A DNA stretch of 22,968 nucleotides from an uncultured Bacteroidales bacterium (GTDB lineage Bacteria; Bacteroidota; Bacteroidia; Bacteroidales; Bacteroidaceae): assembly GCA_937916465.1 (NCBI GenBank), contig CALFTK010000046.1, positions 1 through 22,968 of the forward strand, written 5' to 3'. The translations under genes and the position numbers were made by a program. Positions 7,763-15,039 of the stretch are shown one piece after another; within the stretch, counting starts at the first letter, position 1; each line of letters begins with the position of its first letter. The notes under the pieces were generated by a model. The model worked only from the letters and a program-made list of their open reading frames with translations. It did not search any database and was not told the DNA's origin.

Positions 7763-8158
7763 TTAATATACATAACATAGAACTTCGCCACCAATCTTCA
7801 GCTTTGAAGCCTCTTTGTCTGTCATAACACCCTGTGATGTGGATATAATAGCTATACCCAAACCATTAATTACTCTCGGCATTTCACGATAGCCAGTGTA
7901 CTGACGCAAACCCGGTGATGAAACACGGATTAACTTTTTGATTGCGTTGCACTTGTTTACTGGATCGTATTTGAGGGCAACCTTAATTGTGCCCTGAGGG
8001 CCATCTTCTACGAACTTGTAGTTCAAGATGTAACCCTTCTCAAAAAGGATTTTAGTAATCTCTTTTTTGAGATTCGAGGCTGGTATCTCTACCACCTTGT
8101 GCTTTGCCTGAATGGCATTGCGCAACCTCGTCAAATAATCTGCAATAGGATCTGTCAT
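7763..8158 (-). CDS. rpsH: 30S ribosomal protein S8
   Basis: uS8 binds 16S rRNA helix 21 and in enterobacteria also represses the spc operon. I start it at 8158, giving 131 aa beginning MTDPIADYLTRLRNAIQAKH, which matches the family. The longer in-frame start at 8194 adds twelve residues (MSGRPDQFNCNF) from the rpsN-rpsH spacer and has no family support. The C-terminal part shows VSSPGLRQYTGYREMPRVI, GLGIAIISTSQGVMT and the final GGEVLCYVY, typical of S8. The 62-base gap from rpsN is the longest in this block. Confidence 0.96.
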   Translation of the reverse strand: MTDPIADYLTRLRNAIQAKHKVVEIPASNLKKEITKILFEKGYILNYKFVEDGPQGTIKVALKYDPVNKCNAIKKLIRVSSPGLRQYTGYREMPRVINGLGIAIISTSQGVMTDKEASKLKIGGEVLCYVY

Positions 8159-8220
8159 AAAATTACAATTAAATTGATCAGGTCTTCCTGACAATATTTA
8201 AATTAACACTCTCTTTCAGT

Positions 8221-8520
8221 TTACCAGCTTGCCTTGCGAACTCCAGGAATCAAACCCTGAGATGCCATCTCACGGAACTGGATTCTTGAAAGTCCAAACA
8301 TACGCATATAACCCTTTGGACGACCAGTCAGTTTGCAACGATTGTGCTGACGGATAGGATTTGAATTGTATGGTAAATCCTGTAATTTCTGAGCAGCTTC
8401 ATAAGCTTCTGCAGGATCACCCTTACGTACTATCTCTTTCAATGCAGCACGTTTTGCAGCATATCTGGCAGCCATTTTAGCACGCTTTACTTCGCGAGCT
8501 TTCATTGATTCTTTTGCCAT
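8221..8520 (-). CDS. rpsN: 30S ribosomal protein S14, zinc-free long form
   Basis: uS14, a 30S head protein near the A-site tRNA. The 99-aa product is the long form, without the CxxC...CxxC zinc ribbon of the ~61-aa type. The segment QHNRCKLTGRPKGYMRMF contains a single Cys. The ending LSRIQFREMASQGLIPGVRKASW-type C-terminus is canonical. It lies between rplE (5-base gap) and rpsH. Confidence 0.98.
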   Translation of the reverse strand: MAKESMKAREVKRAKMAARYAAKRAALKEIVRKGDPAEAYEAAQKLQDLPYNSNPIRQHNRCKLTGRPKGYMRMFGLSRIQFREMASQGLIPGVRKASW

Positions 8521-8525
8521 GCTTA

Positions 8526-9086
8526 TTAATTATTTTTTTCGTTCTTAAAAGGCAAACCAAACTCTTTCAGTAGAGCATAACCCTCTTCGTCAGTCTTAGC
8601 TGATGTAACGAAGGTAATGTTCATACCAAGAATATGTGAAATGCTATCGATATTGATTTCCGGGAAGATAATCTGTTCCTGAATACCCAGTGAATAGTTA
8701 CCCATTCCATCAAACTTACTCTCAATACCTTTGAAGTCACGGATACGTGGCAGAGCTACGCGAACAAGTCTTTCAAGGAACTCGTACATGCGCTCTCTAC
8801 GCAATGTTACCATAACACCAATAGGCATTTTCTTACGCAACTTAAAGTTTGCGATATCCTTCTTGGAAACAGTTGCAACTGCCTTCTGACCGGTGATAGT
8901 TGTAAGCTCGTTAATAGCTATATCTATCATCTTCTTATCAGCAATAGCCAATTTACCAAGACCTTGGTTAATAACGATCTTCTTCAGGACAGGAACCTGC
9001 ATTGAAGAAGAGTACTGGAACTTCTCCATCAAAGCCGGAGCAATGCGCTCGGCATATTCTTTCTTAAGATTTGCAGTATTACTCAT
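8526..9086 (-). CDS. rplE: 50S ribosomal protein L5
   Basis: uL5 binds 5S rRNA and contacts the P-site tRNA and S13. The 186-aa product has KKIVINQGLGKLAIADKK (~35-52), TGQKAVATVSKKDIANFKLR, PIGVMVTLRRERMYEFLERL and the C-terminal NITFVTSAKTDEEGYALLKE. Its ATG overlaps the rplX stop by one base (TAATG). A GAGGAG Shine-Dalgarno-like motif (complement of 9095-9100) lies 8 bases upstream inside rplX. Both features point to coupled translation. Confidence 0.98.
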   Translation of the reverse strand: MSNTANLKKEYAERIAPALMEKFQYSSSMQVPVLKKIVINQGLGKLAIADKKMIDIAINELTTITGQKAVATVSKKDIANFKLRKKMPIGVMVTLRRERMYEFLERLVRVALPRIRDFKGIESKFDGMGNYSLGIQEQIIFPEINIDSISHILGMNITFVTSAKTDEEGYALLKEFGLPFKNEKNN

Positions 9087-9406
9087 TACTTAATCTCCTC
9101 TCCTGATTTCTTAGAATAACGTACTAACTTACCATCTTCGTTGCGTTTACGACCGATACGTGTTGGAGCACCGGTTTTTGGATCTACAACGTTCAGGTTT
9201 GAAATATGGATTGGCGCTTCCTGCTTGATGATACCACCTTGAGGATTCTTTGCGCTGGGCTTTGTATGTTTTGAAACGAAATTAACGCCCTCAACAATGG
9301 CCCTGTTTTCCTTAACGAGCACCTTCAGGACTTTACCTGTCTTACCCTTATCTTCGCCTGCGTTAACAAAGACGGTGTCGTTCTTCTTAATATGTAACTT
9401 ACTCAT
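9086..9406 (-). CDS. rplX: 50S ribosomal protein L24
   Basis: uL24, an assembly initiator of the large subunit near the tunnel exit. The 106-aa product has a KOW motif near the N-terminus (NDTVFVNAGEDKGKTGKVLK at ~9-28). NFVSKHTKPSAKNPQGGI and PTRIGRKRNEDGKLVRYSKK follow. Its stop overlaps the start of rplE by one base. The gap from rplN is 19 bases. Confidence 0.98.
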   Translation of the reverse strand: MSKLHIKKNDTVFVNAGEDKGKTGKVLKVLVKENRAIVEGVNFVSKHTKPSAKNPQGGIIKQEAPIHISNLNVVDPKTGAPTRIGRKRNEDGKLVRYSKKSGEEIK

Positions 9407-9425
9407 TACTTTTCACTTTTTGAAA

Positions 9426-9791
9426 TTAAAGTACTTCAGGAGCCAATGAAACCACCTTCATATTGACAGCACGCAATTCACGAGCTACCGGACCGAAGAT
9501 ACGGCTTCCCTTTATTTCACCTGTGTTGGCAAGCAACACGCAAGCATTATCGTCAAAACGGATATAAGAACCATCTGCGCGACGAATCTCTTTCTTTGTA
9601 CGTACTATCAAAGCTTTAGAAACAGTACCTTTCTTCATATCACTTGAAGGAATAACACTCTTTACTGTTACTACGATAGTATCACCTACTGTAGCGTAAC
9701 GTTTTTTAGTTCCGCCCAGTACACGGATACAGAGGCACTCTTTTGCACCGCTGTTATCACAAACTGTCAGTCTGGATTCTGTCTGTATCAT
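9426..9791 (-). CDS. rplN: 50S ribosomal protein L14
   Basis: uL14 forms an intersubunit bridge with 16S rRNA and is the docking site of the silencing factor RsfS. The product has 121 aa, the normal length. It begins MIQTESRLTVCDNSGAKECL and contains GGTKKRYATVGDTIVVTVK, FDDNACVLLANTGEIKGSRI and FGPVARELRA. The next gene upstream, rpsQ, ends 2 bases away. Confidence 0.98.
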   Translation of the reverse strand: MIQTESRLTVCDNSGAKECLCIRVLGGTKKRYATVGDTIVVTVKSVIPSSDMKKGTVSKALIVRTKKEIRRADGSYIRFDDNACVLLANTGEIKGSRIFGPVARELRAVNMKVVSLAPEVL

Positions 9792-9793
9792 GA

Positions 9794-10051
9794 TTACTTA
9801 GCCTTTTCAACAATTTCTATTAATCTCCATCTCTTAGTCTTGCTCAGAGGACGAGTCTCCATAATACGAACTGTATCACCGATACCGCAAGCATTGTTCT
9901 CATCGTGAACATGGTACTTCTTCGTTTTTCTAACGAATTTACCATATATAGGGTGCTTCTTTTTGAAGATAGACATTACAACGATTGTCTTGTCCATCTT
10001 GTCGCTTACTACGACACCCTGACGTTCTTTACGTAAATTTCTATTACTCAT
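9794..10051 (-). CDS. rpsQ: 30S ribosomal protein S17
   Basis: uS17, a primary rRNA-binding protein of the 30S body. The ATG at 10051 gives 85 aa beginning MSNRNLRKERQGVVVSDKMD, the family N-terminus. The frame is open upstream to a TTG at 10060 that would add only MVR. OB-fold segments include DKTIVVMSIFKKKHPIYGKF, TKKYHVHDENNACGIGDTVR and IMETRPLSKTKRWRLIEIVE. It is flanked by rpmC and rplN as in standard S10 operons. Confidence 0.97.
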   Translation of the reverse strand: MSNRNLRKERQGVVVSDKMDKTIVVMSIFKKKHPIYGKFVRKTKKYHVHDENNACGIGDTVRIMETRPLSKTKRWRLIEIVEKAK

Positions 10052-10063
10052 GCGAACCAATCT

Positions 10064-10258
10064 TTATTTGTTAAGTTCTCTGCTTCTCAACTCTGTTTTC
10101 ATCCTAGCAATAGTCTTACGCAACTTGGTAATCTGTGTAGGATTCTCCAGTGGAGAGATAGCGTGATTCAAACCCATCATCTTGTAATTGGCTGTTTCTG
10201 CATCTATACGCTCAATCAGCTCTTGAGTTGACAATTCTCTTATTTCTGAATTTTTCAT
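10064..10258 (-). CDS. rpmC: 50S ribosomal protein L29
   Basis: uL29 sits at the tunnel exit and helps dock trigger factor and SRP. ATG at 10258 gives 64 aa beginning MKNSEIRELSTQELIERIDA. An in-frame TTG at 10276 overlaps the rplP stop and would add six residues, which is less likely. Two antiparallel helices are evident, with NPTQITKLRKTIARMKTELR in the second. The Ala/Gly-rich turn LNHAISPLENP is usual. Confidence 0.95.
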   Translation of the reverse strand: MKNSEIRELSTQELIERIDAETANYKMMGLNHAISPLENPTQITKLRKTIARMKTELRSRELNK

Positions 10259-10272
10259 AATGACCGGTTTAA

Positions 10273-10704
10273 TCAATTTTCATTCTTAAAATCATAGTCA
10301 CGTCTTACAACCAATTTAGTTGTAACAGGAAGCTTCTGAGCTGCAAGGCGCAAAGCCTCTTTAGCAATCTCAAAAGGTACACCATCAGCTTCGATGATGA
10401 TACGTCCTGGAGTAATAGGGAATACGTAACCTTCTACATCACCCTTACCTTTACCCATACGTACATCCAAAGGCTTCTTTGTGATTGGTTTATCCGGGAA
10501 GATTCTAATCCAGATCTGTCCCTGACGCTGCATATAACGGGTTACCGCAATACGAGCTGCTTCAATCTGCCTACCTGTAATCCAACAGGTATCCAGAGAT
10601 TTGATGCCGAAAGAACCAAATGCAAGCTGGTTGCCTCTCATAGCATTACCCTTGCTGCGTCCTTTCTGCATTCTTCTATATTTTGTCCTTTTAGGCTGTA
10701 ACAT
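10273..10704 (-). CDS. rplP: 50S ribosomal protein L16
   Basis: uL16 contacts the A-site tRNA elbow and helps organise the peptidyl transferase centre. The 143-aa product has MLQPKRTKYRRMQKGRSKG (1-19), FGSFGIKSLDTCWITGRQIE (~29-48), ARIAVTRYMQRQGQIWIRIF, KPLDVRMGKGKGDVEGYVF and VPFEIAKEALRLAAQKLPV. Length and order are normal, with rpsC upstream and rpmC downstream. Confidence 0.98.
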   Translation of the reverse strand: MLQPKRTKYRRMQKGRSKGNAMRGNQLAFGSFGIKSLDTCWITGRQIEAARIAVTRYMQRQGQIWIRIFPDKPITKKPLDVRMGKGKGDVEGYVFPITPGRIIIEADGVPFEIAKEALRLAAQKLPVTTKLVVRRDYDFKNEN

Positions 10705-10740
10705 AATTCAAATTACTATTTACAGTTTACCAAATTGCAA

Positions 10741-11460
10741 TCAACGATTGCTTTTACTTCTCTTTTTGAAAGGTTTTCCTCCTCTTTCGCCTCCACGGCC
10801 CATATCCTTAGACTGAGCAAAGTTTGGAGACAAATCTCTCTTACCATAAACCTCTCCACGGCAGATCCATACCTTGATACCATGAACACCAACCTTGGTG
10901 ATAGCACCTAACTGGCAATAGTCAATATCTGCACGGAATGTATGCAGAGGAGTACGACCCTCTTTATACATCTCAGAACGAGCAATTTCTGCACCATTCA
11001 GACGACCTGACACCTGAACCTTGATACCTTCGGCACCCATTCTCATAGTGTTTGAAATAGCCATCTTAACAGCGCGACGATAAGCTACCTTACCCTCAAT
11101 CTGGCGAGCAATGTTGTTGGCAACGATAACTGCATCTAGCTCTGGTTTCTTAACCTCAAAAATATTGATTTGAACCTCTTTATCTGTAATCTTCTTTAGT
11201 TCTTCCTTCAGTTTGTCAACTTCAGAACCACCTTTACCGATAATCAAACCCGGACGGGCTGTACAAACGGTAATGGTAACCAATTTAAGAGTACGTTCGA
11301 TAACAATTCTAGAGATACTTGCTCTAGACAAACGGGCACTGAGATACTTACGGATTTCAGCATCTTCTACAATACGTTCGTCATATTTGCCGAACCAGCT
11401 GGAATCCCAACCTCTAATGATACCTAAACGATTGCTAATCGGATTAACTTTCTGTCCCAT
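10741..11460 (-). CDS. rpsC: 30S ribosomal protein S3
   Basis: uS3 lines the mRNA entry channel with S4 and S5 and takes part in mRNA unwinding. The 239-aa product has a type-II KH domain whose GKGG loop is at ~75-78 (ARPGLIIGKGGSEVDKLKEE). The C-terminal domain includes YRRAVKMAISNTMRMGAEGI and VSGRLNGAEIARSEMYKEGR. The basic tail is Arg/Gly/Lys-rich. The start ATG lies 5 bases after the rplV stop. Confidence 0.98.
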   Translation of the reverse strand: MGQKVNPISNRLGIIRGWDSSWFGKYDERIVEDAEIRKYLSARLSRASISRIVIERTLKLVTITVCTARPGLIIGKGGSEVDKLKEELKKITDKEVQINIFEVKKPELDAVIVANNIARQIEGKVAYRRAVKMAISNTMRMGAEGIKVQVSGRLNGAEIARSEMYKEGRTPLHTFRADIDYCQLGAITKVGVHGIKVWICRGEVYGKRDLSPNFAQSKDMGRGGERGGKPFKKRSKSNR

Positions 11461-11465
11461 TCTGC

Positions 11466-11888
11466 TTACTCTTGATTATCGTTAGTACTAGCTGCTACAG
11501 CTTTTGTATCCACAAATAGAGTTACGTGATTAGCGCGTTTGCGAATACGATAACCTCTACCCTGTGGTGCTGGTCTCAATCTCTTAAGTGTTACGCCTTC
11601 ATCTACGAAAACCTTAGTAACGAACAATTCGCCAGCTTCGGCTTTACGATCATTTTTCTGCTCCCAGTTAGTTATAGCAGAACGAAGCACTTTCTCTACA
11701 TCTTTCGAAGCAGCCTTAGGTGAATAACGCAATACTCCCAATGCGCGGTTAACTTCCATACCACGAATCATATCTACTACGAGACGCATTTTGCGTGGTG
11801 AAGAAGGAACGTCATTCAGCTTGGCAAAGTACTGGGTCTTTTTAGCCTCTTTAATCTTCTCGGCTGCTAAATGTTTTCTTTTTCCCAT
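11466..11888 (-). CDS. rplV: 50S ribosomal protein L22
   Basis: uL22 spans the large subunit, and its beta-hairpin lines the exit tunnel at the constriction where macrolides bind. The 140-aa product has the globular core (SPRKMRLVVDMIRGMEVNRA at ~30-49, then LGVLRYSPKAASKDVEKVLR). The hairpin region is at ~102-122 (KRLRPAPQGRGYRIRKRANH), with no insertion or deletion visible by eye. An acidic tail (TNDNQE) ends it. Confidence 0.97.
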   Translation of the reverse strand: MGKRKHLAAEKIKEAKKTQYFAKLNDVPSSPRKMRLVVDMIRGMEVNRALGVLRYSPKAASKDVEKVLRSAITNWEQKNDRKAEAGELFVTKVFVDEGVTLKRLRPAPQGRGYRIRKRANHVTLFVDTKAVAASTNDNQE

Positions 11889-11921
11889 TATCTTATTCTT
11901 TTTATTTCAGATAAGTTACGT

Positions 11922-12188
11922 TTATTTCCTGTTACCTGAATGACCACGGAATGTACGGGTAGGAGCAAACTCACCAAGTTTGTGACCAACCATATTTTCT
12001 GTGATGTAAACTGGAATAAACTTATTACCATTATGAACTGCAATGGTATGACCTACGAAATCAGGTGATATCATTGAAGCTCTAGCCCAAGTTTTTACAA
12101 CGGCCTTCTTGCCACTCTCATTCATAGCAAGCACTTTGTCCTCTAATTTCTTATATATGTACGGACCTTTTTTCAGTGAACGTGTCAT
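11922..12188 (-). CDS. rpsS: 30S ribosomal protein S19
   Basis: uS19, a head protein that forms a complex with S13 and bridges to the 50S. The 88-aa product begins MTRSLKKGPYIYKKLEDKVL and contains KTWARASMISPDFVGHTIAV and VGHKLGEFAPTRTFRGHSGN, the standard conserved blocks. It lies between rplB and rplV. Confidence 0.98.
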   Translation of the reverse strand: MTRSLKKGPYIYKKLEDKVLAMNESGKKAVVKTWARASMISPDFVGHTIAVHNGNKFIPVYITENMVGHKLGEFAPTRTFRGHSGNRK

Positions 12189-12207
12189 TTTATACTCAGG
12201 TTAAGTT

Positions 12208-13035
12208 TTACTTCTTGTTAGCTCTCTCAATAATGTACTTGCTTGAAGCCTTCTTAGGATGTCTTGTCTTCTTACCCTTAGCATACAAGCCTGTACGTGA
12301 ACGTGGGTGTCCACCTGAAGCGCGTCCTTCACCACCACCCATTGGGTGATCAACAGGGTTCATTACAACACCACGGTTGTGTGGACGACGACCCAACCAG
12401 CGTGAACGACCTGCTTTACCAGACTGTTCAAGAGCGTGGTCAGAATTACCTACACTACCAATAGTAGCCTTACAAGAAGACAATACTCTACGAACTTCAC
12501 CTGAAGGTAATTTGATAACACAATAGTCACCCTCTTTAGATGTCAGCTGTGCAAAGTTACCAGCAGAGCGAACCAAAACAGCACCCTGTCCCGGACGTAA
12601 TTCAATGTTATGAACAACTGTACCTACAGGTATATCTTTCAGGAAAAGAGCATTACCTACTTCAGGAGCTGCATTAGGACCTGACATCAGCTGAGCGCCA
12701 ACCTGCAAACCGTTAGGTGCAACAATGTATCTTTTTTCGCCGTCTGCATAAAACAACAATGCGATACGAGCCGAACGGTTTGGATCGTATTCAATTGTTT
12801 TAACAGTTGCTGGAACCCCATCCTTATTTCTCTTGAAGTCTATAATACGGAACTTTCTCTTATGACCGCCACCAATATAACGAGCTGTCATTCTACCCTG
12901 GTTGTTACGACCACCGGTAGCGAGTTTTCCGAAAACAAGAGACTTTTCTGGTACCGATGCAGTAATCTCCTCAAAAGTACCAATAATCTTGTGTCTTTGA
13001 CCCGGGGTTGTGGGTTTAAATTTACGTACTGCCAT
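12208..13035 (-). CDS. rplB: 50S ribosomal protein L2
   Basis: uL2, a core 50S protein close to the peptidyl transferase centre and needed for subunit association. The 275-aa product has an OB-fold and an SH3-like barrel. The conserved C-terminal loop VVMNPVDHPMGGGEGRASGG at ~223-242 contains His230, equivalent to E. coli His229. The N-terminal segment RNNQGRMTARYIGGGHKRKF (~43-62) is also typical. It follows rplW after 5 bases. Confidence 0.98.
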   Translation of the reverse strand: MAVRKFKPTTPGQRHKIIGTFEEITASVPEKSLVFGKLATGGRNNQGRMTARYIGGGHKRKFRIIDFKRNKDGVPATVKTIEYDPNRSARIALLFYADGEKRYIVAPNGLQVGAQLMSGPNAAPEVGNALFLKDIPVGTVVHNIELRPGQGAVLVRSAGNFAQLTSKEGDYCVIKLPSGEVRRVLSSCKATIGSVGNSDHALEQSGKAGRSRWLGRRPHNRGVVMNPVDHPMGGGEGRASGGHPRSRTGLYAKGKKTRHPKKASSKYIIERANKK

Positions 13036-13040
13036 CTCTA

Positions 13041-13334
13041 TTAAATATTGCTATAAAAATCAATTGTATCACCCTCCTTAAGAGTTACAACGGCCTTCTT
13101 ATATGCGTTTGTACGACCTTTTGTAAAGCCCTTACGGGTGTAACGTGATTTGTTTTTACCAATGTAATATGCAGTATTAACATCTACTACAGTTACATTA
13201 TACAAATCTTCTATCTCTTTCTTAATCTCCAATTTGTTAGCTTCGGGACGAACTACGAACCCAAATCTGTTGGGGAACTTCTCAGTAATGGAGTTCATCT
13301 TCTCCGTTACAAGTGGTTTAACTATCAATCCCAT
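13041..13334 (-). CDS. rplW: 50S ribosomal protein L23
   Basis: uL23, the main docking site at the tunnel exit for trigger factor and SRP. The 97-aa product has LIVKPLVTEKMNSITEKFPN at the N-terminus, FVVRPEANKLEIKKEIEDLY at ~26-45 and the basic loop KNKSRYTRKGFTKGR. It has a strong Shine-Dalgarno, AAGGAGG (complement of 13341-13347), 6 bases before the ATG. That motif lies within the last codons of rplD, and the rplD stop is only 1 base away, so translation is probably coupled. Confidence 0.97.
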   Translation of the reverse strand: MGLIVKPLVTEKMNSITEKFPNRFGFVVRPEANKLEIKKEIEDLYNVTVVDVNTAYYIGKNKSRYTRKGFTKGRTNAYKKAVVTLKEGDTIDFYSNI

Positions 13335-13335
13335 A

Positions 13336-13974
13336 TTAAGCCTCCTTTTTGTTTAAGATTCCGTCAATAACCTCGATAGAATTTTCAGTCACAACAAGAG
13401 TGTCAGCGTTCAAAATACTGTAAGTGTTTACAGATGAAGCGTTGACAACTTTAGCGCGCTGCAAATTACGAGCCGACAAAGATACTACATTATTGCTCTC
13501 TGGAAGAACAAATAATGTTTTTTTCTCACATAGATTAAGATTTTTTAAGATTTCAACGAAGTTCTTTGTCTTTGGAGCTTCGAATGAGAAATCTTCAAGA
13601 ACAATCAGAGCGCTCTCCTGCAATTTGTATGAAAGTGCAGATTTACGTGCCAACTGTTTAACCTTCTTATTCAATTTGAAGCTGTAGTTACGTGGTCTTG
13701 GACCAAATACACGTCCACCACCTACAAGAACAGGTGAATTGATATCACCGCGACGAGCGCCACCACCACCTTTCTGACGGCCAAGTTTCTTTGTAGAACC
13801 AGCCACTTCGCTTCTCTCTTTAGCCTTATGAGTACCCTGACGCTGATTAGCCATGAACTGCTTAACGTCTAAGTATATAGCGTGATCATTAGGCTCAATG
13901 CCAAAAATAGCATCATTCAAGATTACCTTTCTTCCGGTATCCTCACCTTTTATATTATATACGCTTACTTCCAT
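13336..13974 (-). CDS. rplD: 50S ribosomal protein L4
   Basis: uL4, whose extended loop lines the exit tunnel beside L22. In E. coli, L4 also represses the S10 operon. The 212-aa product has the loop at ~44-95 (ANQRQGTHKAKERSEVAGST, then GRQKGGGGARRGD and GGGRVFGPRPRNYSFKLNKK). A Rossmann-like globular part with SALIVLEDFSFEAPKTK follows. The start ATG overlaps the end of rplC by one base. Confidence 0.97.
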   Translation of the reverse strand: MEVSVYNIKGEDTGRKVILNDAIFGIEPNDHAIYLDVKQFMANQRQGTHKAKERSEVAGSTKKLGRQKGGGGARRGDINSPVLVGGGRVFGPRPRNYSFKLNKKVKQLARKSALSYKLQESALIVLEDFSFEAPKTKNFVEILKNLNLCEKKTLFVLPESNNVVSLSARNLQRAKVVNASSVNTYSILNADTLVVTENSIEVIDGILNKKEA

Positions 13975-14591
13975 TACTTCAGAATTGAAACGATTGAACC
14001 TTTGTAACCTGGAATAGAACCCTTAATCAAAAGAAGGTTATGTTCCGGAATAACTTTCAACACCTGCAGGTTCTGAGTAGTTACCTGCTGACTTCCCATG
14101 TGACCGGCCATACGCATACCTTTGAATACTTTTGCAGGGTATGAACAAGCACCAATTGAACCCGGCTTACGAGCGCGGTTGTGCTGACCGTGAGTTTGCT
14201 GTCCTACACCACCGAAGCCATGTCTTTTAACAACACCCTGGAAACCGTGACCTTTTGAAACTGCGATAACATCTACGAAAGATGCATCGTTAAACATTTC
14301 TACTGTCAAAACATCACCCAAATTTGGTGTAGTTTCAAAATCCTTGAACTCGGCCAAGTGTCTCTTTGGAGTTACACCAGCTTTATTGAAGTGTCCCATC
14401 AAAGCGGCTGTAGTGTTCTTTTCTTTGGCATCTTCAAAGCCAACCTGAACAGCTGCATAGCCATCTTTTTCTACACTCTTAATCTGTGTAACTACGCAAG
14501 GACCAACTTCGATAACGGTGCATGGAACGTTCTTTCCATCAGCACCGAAGACCGATGTCATACCGATCTTTTTTCCTAATAATCCTGGCAT
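13974..14591 (-). CDS. rplC: 50S ribosomal protein L3
   Basis: uL3, an early assembly protein with a loop reaching the peptidyl transferase centre. The 205-aa product begins MPGLLGKKIGMTSVFGADGK. The extended Gly/His-rich loop spans ~113-150 (KGHGFQGVVKRHGFGGVGQQ, then THGQHNRARKPGSIGACSYP), followed by GMRMAGHMGSQQVTTQNL. It overlaps rplD by one base at the stop. The gap from rpsJ is 52 bases, AT-rich and without a recognisable signal. Confidence 0.97.
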   Translation of the reverse strand: MPGLLGKKIGMTSVFGADGKNVPCTVIEVGPCVVTQIKSVEKDGYAAVQVGFEDAKEKNTTAALMGHFNKAGVTPKRHLAEFKDFETTPNLGDVLTVEMFNDASFVDVIAVSKGHGFQGVVKRHGFGGVGQQTHGQHNRARKPGSIGACSYPAKVFKGMRMAGHMGSQQVTTQNLQVLKVIPEHNLLLIKGSIPGYKGSIVSILK

Positions 14592-14643
14592 TTCAAATAA
14601 ATTTTTAAGTTACTAATAAAATAAATACTCAATTCTAAAAAAA

Positions 14644-14949
14644 TCAAACCTTAATCTCAACTTCTACACCGCTAGGAAGTTCTAATTTCATCAAAGCATC
14701 AACAGTCTTTGCAGTTGAGCTGTAGATGTCAATCAGTCTCTTATAAGAAGAGAGCTGGAACTGTTCACGTGACTTCTTGTTTACGAAAGTAGAACGGTTA
14801 ACAGTAAAGATACGTTTATGTGTTGGTAGTGGAATAGGACCACTTACAATAGCACCTGTAGCTTTAACTGTCTTTACGATCTTCTCTGCTGACTTGTCAA
14901 CAACGTTGTGGTCGTATGACTTCAGTTTAATTCTAATTTTTTGACTCAT
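14644..14949 (-). CDS. rpsJ: 30S ribosomal protein S10
   Basis: uS10, a 30S head protein that also joins NusB in transcription antitermination. The 101-aa product has IRIKLKSYDHNVVDKSAEKI (~5-24), VSGPIPLPTHKRIFTVNRS (~35-53) and the SREQFQLSSYKRLIDIYSS loop near the C-terminus. It is the first gene of the S10 block and is preceded by a 90-base spacer with a strong hairpin. Confidence 0.98.
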   Translation of the reverse strand: MSQKIRIKLKSYDHNVVDKSAEKIVKTVKATGAIVSGPIPLPTHKRIFTVNRSTFVNKKSREQFQLSSYKRLIDIYSSTAKTVDALMKLELPSGVEVEIKV

Positions 14950-14985
14950 TGTCTTTTTTTGTTAATTGTTATTGTTTTTGTTAAT

Positions 14986-15021
14986 GCATTCCGAATAAGA
15001 GTCATTTACTATTCGGAATGC
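14986..15021 (-). promoter_or_regulatory. 12-bp hairpin in the fusA-rpsJ spacer
   Basis: A perfect 12-bp inverted repeat (14986-14997 with 15010-15021) has a 12-base loop. In the minus-strand transcript the hairpin starts about 18 bases after the fusA stop and is followed by ATTAACAAAAAC. There is no T-run, so it is not a standard intrinsic terminator in the operon's direction. It sits where the E. coli S10 leader (the L4 target) would be, upstream of rpsJ. It may be an attenuator, a processing site or a protein target, but its function is unknown. Confidence 0.6.
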
Positions 15022-15039
15022 GGTTCTCTCTTTTTTTAA

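Noticed and set aside
8178..8191. Small hairpin (5-bp stem, 4-base loop) in the rpsN-rpsH spacer, possibly an S8 target
   Set aside because: The stem is too short, and there is no similarity to the known S8 site, which in E. coli lies at the rplX-rplE border.
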